Of a stretch of 64,000 bases of DNA, positions 62,375-64,000 are shown in pieces. Positions within the stretch are counted from its first letter, which is position 1; each line of letters opens with the position of its first letter. Source of the DNA: Anaerotignum propionicum DSM 1682 (GTDB lineage: Bacteria; Bacillota; Clostridia; Lachnospirales; Anaerotignaceae); contig NZ_CP014223.1 of the NCBI RefSeq assembly GCF_001561955.1, forward strand, positions 558,001 to 622,000. Direction: 5' to 3'. The translations under genes and the position numbers were made by a program. Under the pieces are notes generated by a model. The model was not told the origin of the DNA. It saw only the letters and a list, made by a program, of their open reading frames with translations, and ran no database searches.

Positions 62375-63550
62375 ATGGCGATAAAGAATTATATCTTAGA
62401 AGAAAAAGACTATATTATTTCTTTGAGAAGGCATTTTCATGCCCACCCAGAGGTTAGCTTAAAGGAATATGAGACCTGTAAGAAAATTGAGGAGGAGCTG
62501 GATTCCTTGGGTATTCCCCATAGCAAAATAGGAGAAACGGGGGTATATGCTTGGGTTGATGGGAAAAAAGCATCTCATGGAAAAATTGTTGCCTTAAGGT
62601 CAGATATGGATGCCCTTGCCATGGAGGACTTGAAAACAGTATCTTATCGTTCTCGAAATAAAGGCTTTTGTCACGCTTGCGGACATGATGCTCACACAGC
62701 AACCTTGCTTGGGGCTGCGAAAATATTAAAATCAAAAGAGAATGAATTTTCAGGTCAGGTACGTTTGTTTTTTCAACAAGCAGAAGAAATCGGTCAAGGG
62801 GCTAGGTTGTTTGTGGGGGCAGGGCTTTTAGAAGGCTGTGAAAGAGTATTCAGTGCCCATGTAACAAGTAGATTGAGAAAAGGGAAGGTTGCGCTGACCA
62901 AAGGTCCTCAATCCGCCAGCTGTGATTATTTTAAAATAACTGTAAAGGGGAAAGGCGCTCATGTTTCCACGCCCCATTTGGGTATAGATGCGGCGTATAT
63001 CGCAGCCCAGATTGTTGTAAACTTGCAGTCTATTGTTGCCAGAAGCACAGCCCCTTTGGAAACTGTAGTGGTGGGTGTTGGTGTAATCAGAGCAGGCACC
63101 CAGTATAACATCGTTGCGGAGCACGGGGAAATTGAAGGGACGACCAGAAGCTTTTTACCAGAGGTGCGCAAGTTCACCAATGATAAAGTGGTGCAAATTG
63201 CAAAGCAGACAGCGGCAATGTATGGCGCAGAGGCAGAGGTAATCTTTTTGGATTACGCCGCTCCATTGGCAAATGATGAAGATGCTGTGAGAGAGGTGAC
63301 GGAGGTTGCCCAACAACTGATTGACCCAGCTGACATTGTTTCGGATTATCAGAAGTCTTTGGGGGCCGATGATTTTGCCGACTATTTGGCTGTTACAAAG
63401 GGAATGTATGCATATATTGGCACGGCCAATGAAGAGAAACCCAACACGAAAGCGGCTCATCACCATGGTTTATTTGATATTGATGAGGAAGCGTTACTAA
63501 TTTCTTGCAATTTGTATGTGGATTATGCTTTGCAGGTTTTGGAACAGTAA
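62375..63550 (+). CDS. M20 family amidohydrolase
   Basis: This 391-residue protein is of the M20D amidohydrolase/aminoacylase group. The zinc sites are CHACGHDAHTA (about residues 99-109), EE in QQAEEIGQGA and the later HVTSR and HHHGLFDIDEEAL. Family members hydrolyse N-acyl amino acids, N-acyl-L-amino acids or indole conjugates. The ATG at 62375 is preceded by AAAGGCGG, a weak site; the longer frame from 62294 adds no conserved residue. It follows metNIQ, so a role in amino-acid salvage is possible. Confidence 0.88.
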   Translation: MAIKNYILEEKDYIISLRRHFHAHPEVSLKEYETCKKIEEELDSLGIPHSKIGETGVYAWVDGKKASHGKIVALRSDMDALAMEDLKTVSYRSRNKGFCHACGHDAHTATLLGAAKILKSKENEFSGQVRLFFQQAEEIGQGARLFVGAGLLEGCERVFSAHVTSRLRKGKVALTKGPQSASCDYFKITVKGKGAHVSTPHLGIDAAYIAAQIVVNLQSIVARSTAPLETVVVGVGVIRAGTQYNIVAEHGEIEGTTRSFLPEVRKFTNDKVVQIAKQTAAMYGAEAEVIFLDYAAPLANDEDAVREVTEVAQQLIDPADIVSDYQKSLGADDFADYLAVTKGMYAYIGTANEEKPNTKAAHHHGLFDIDEEALLISCNLYVDYALQVLEQ

Positions 63551-63568
63551 AAAGACGCCTTTTAATAG

Positions 63569-63612
63569 AAAAGCCCATTCTGCAAAATAACTTGCGGAAT
63601 GGGCTTTTGTTT
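63569..63612. terminator. terminator between the M20 gene and the MATE exporter gene
   Basis: AAAAGCCCATTC and GAATGGGCTTTT form a perfect 12-bp stem, extended by GCAA/TTGC with a mismatch. Its A/T-rich ends suit both strands. Confidence 0.9.
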
Positions 63613-63679
63613 CTTAGTTTAGCGAATACAAAATTTTAATTTTTAGGAAAATTCCTTTTTGTCCTAAAAAAAACAAAGG

Positions 63680-64000
63680 TTAGAAGTCCAGTTTTTTCAG
63701 TATTCTGATAAGATATGCGGTACAAAGGGCAAGGGCTACAATTTCCGCAATGGGGAAAGCAAGCCAAACATGATTTAATTCCCCTGTACGGGACAACAAA
63801 AAAGCGGCGGGTAAAAGCACAACCAACTGGCGCACGACAGAAATGATGAGGCTGTACATGCCATTGCCCAATGCCTGAAATACGGAGCTTGTAACAATGT
63901 TATATCCTGCCAGCAAAAAGCTGAAGGAGATAATTCTTAACGCAGGCACGCCGATGGCAATCATATTATCGGAAGCCTTAAACAGTGCTAAAAGCTTATA
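63680..64000 (-). CDS. MATE family efflux protein, C-terminal part (cut by window end)
   Basis: The frame is open to the right edge of the window. The sequence (YKLLALFKASDNMIAIGVPALRIISFSFLLAGYN...) fits the last third of a MATE-family Na+ or H+-driven multidrug exporter, with about three membrane segments. The typical ASxxMIxIGxPALRI block is at the left. The start lies outside the window. It ends at a shared terminator. Confidence 0.85.
   Translation of the reverse strand, partial: YKLLALFKASDNMIAIGVPALRIISFSFLLAGYNIVTSSVFQALGNGMYSLIISVVRQLVVLLPAAFLLSRTGELNHVWLAFPIAEIVALALCTAYLIRILKKLDF

Noticed and set aside
1-64000. tRNA, rRNA, CRISPR arrays, insertion sequences
   Set aside because: No TTCRA-type arm with acceptor stem, no rRNA sequence, no regular spaced repeat array and no transposase was found by reading.

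Overview
The window is typical of a low- to mid-GC Gram-positive anaerobe of the class Clostridia, most likely near Lachnospirales (Anaerotignum-like). This is inferred from strong AGGAGG ribosome-binding sites, GTG and TTG starts, the complete S10-spc-alpha ribosomal cluster ending in an ECF transporter and truA-rplM-rpsI, a zinc-type S14, a methionine-type T-box leader and a ferredoxin/NADPH-style gltBD pair. No tRNA, rRNA, CRISPR array, insertion sequence or prophage was seen.

Layout. 0.1-13.5 kb holds housekeeping genes: a GNAT acetyltransferase, a small (p)ppGpp synthetase, a phosphoesterase, a flavin reductase and an rRNA methyltransferase (minus and plus strands), then threonine synthase, a transaldolase-like aldolase with transketolase, ThpR, an ACT-domain/UPF0210 pair and an orphan coiled-coil protein. 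13.7-30.2 kb is one long ribosomal superoperon (S10 to L17) with secY, adk, map, a KOW-domain gene, infA and rpoA. Its S4 gene needs a -1 shift at a classical slippery heptamer (or carries a one-base error). Four of its spacers are long and can fold. 30.3-36 kb holds a small secreted protein behind a strikingly regular 11-bp repeat array, then ecfA1-ecfA2-ecfT, truA and rplM-rpsI with a structured leader.

36.7-43.4 kb holds a DUF819 membrane protein paired with an M19 dipeptidase and a convergent XRE-cupin regulator, then yhbY, a DUF2974 protein, a NadD-YqeK fusion and rsfS. 43.7-50 kb is glutamate synthase gltB-gltD behind a promoter followed at once by an intrinsic terminator. 50.2-56.6 kb is the accessory part: a chemotaxis receptor, about 1.1 kb of AT-rich DNA with a long hairpin, two unrecognised minus-strand genes, an MBL-fold hydrolase and three adjacent broken small genes. 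56.6-64 kb returns to core functions: RlmD, an S1-domain protein, a small membrane protein, a T-box-controlled metNIQ methionine importer, an M20 amidohydrolase and the edge of a MATE exporter.

The most notable signals are the 11-bp phased operator array (31121-31264), the rpsD frameshift (28084-28090), the operator-like 32-bp palindrome in front of the DUF819/dipeptidase unit, the promoter-terminator unit ahead of gltB, a possible pseudoknot leader before rpsM, and the decaying island at 55.2-56.6 kb. All functional calls come from reading the sequence and family knowledge; no database search was run.
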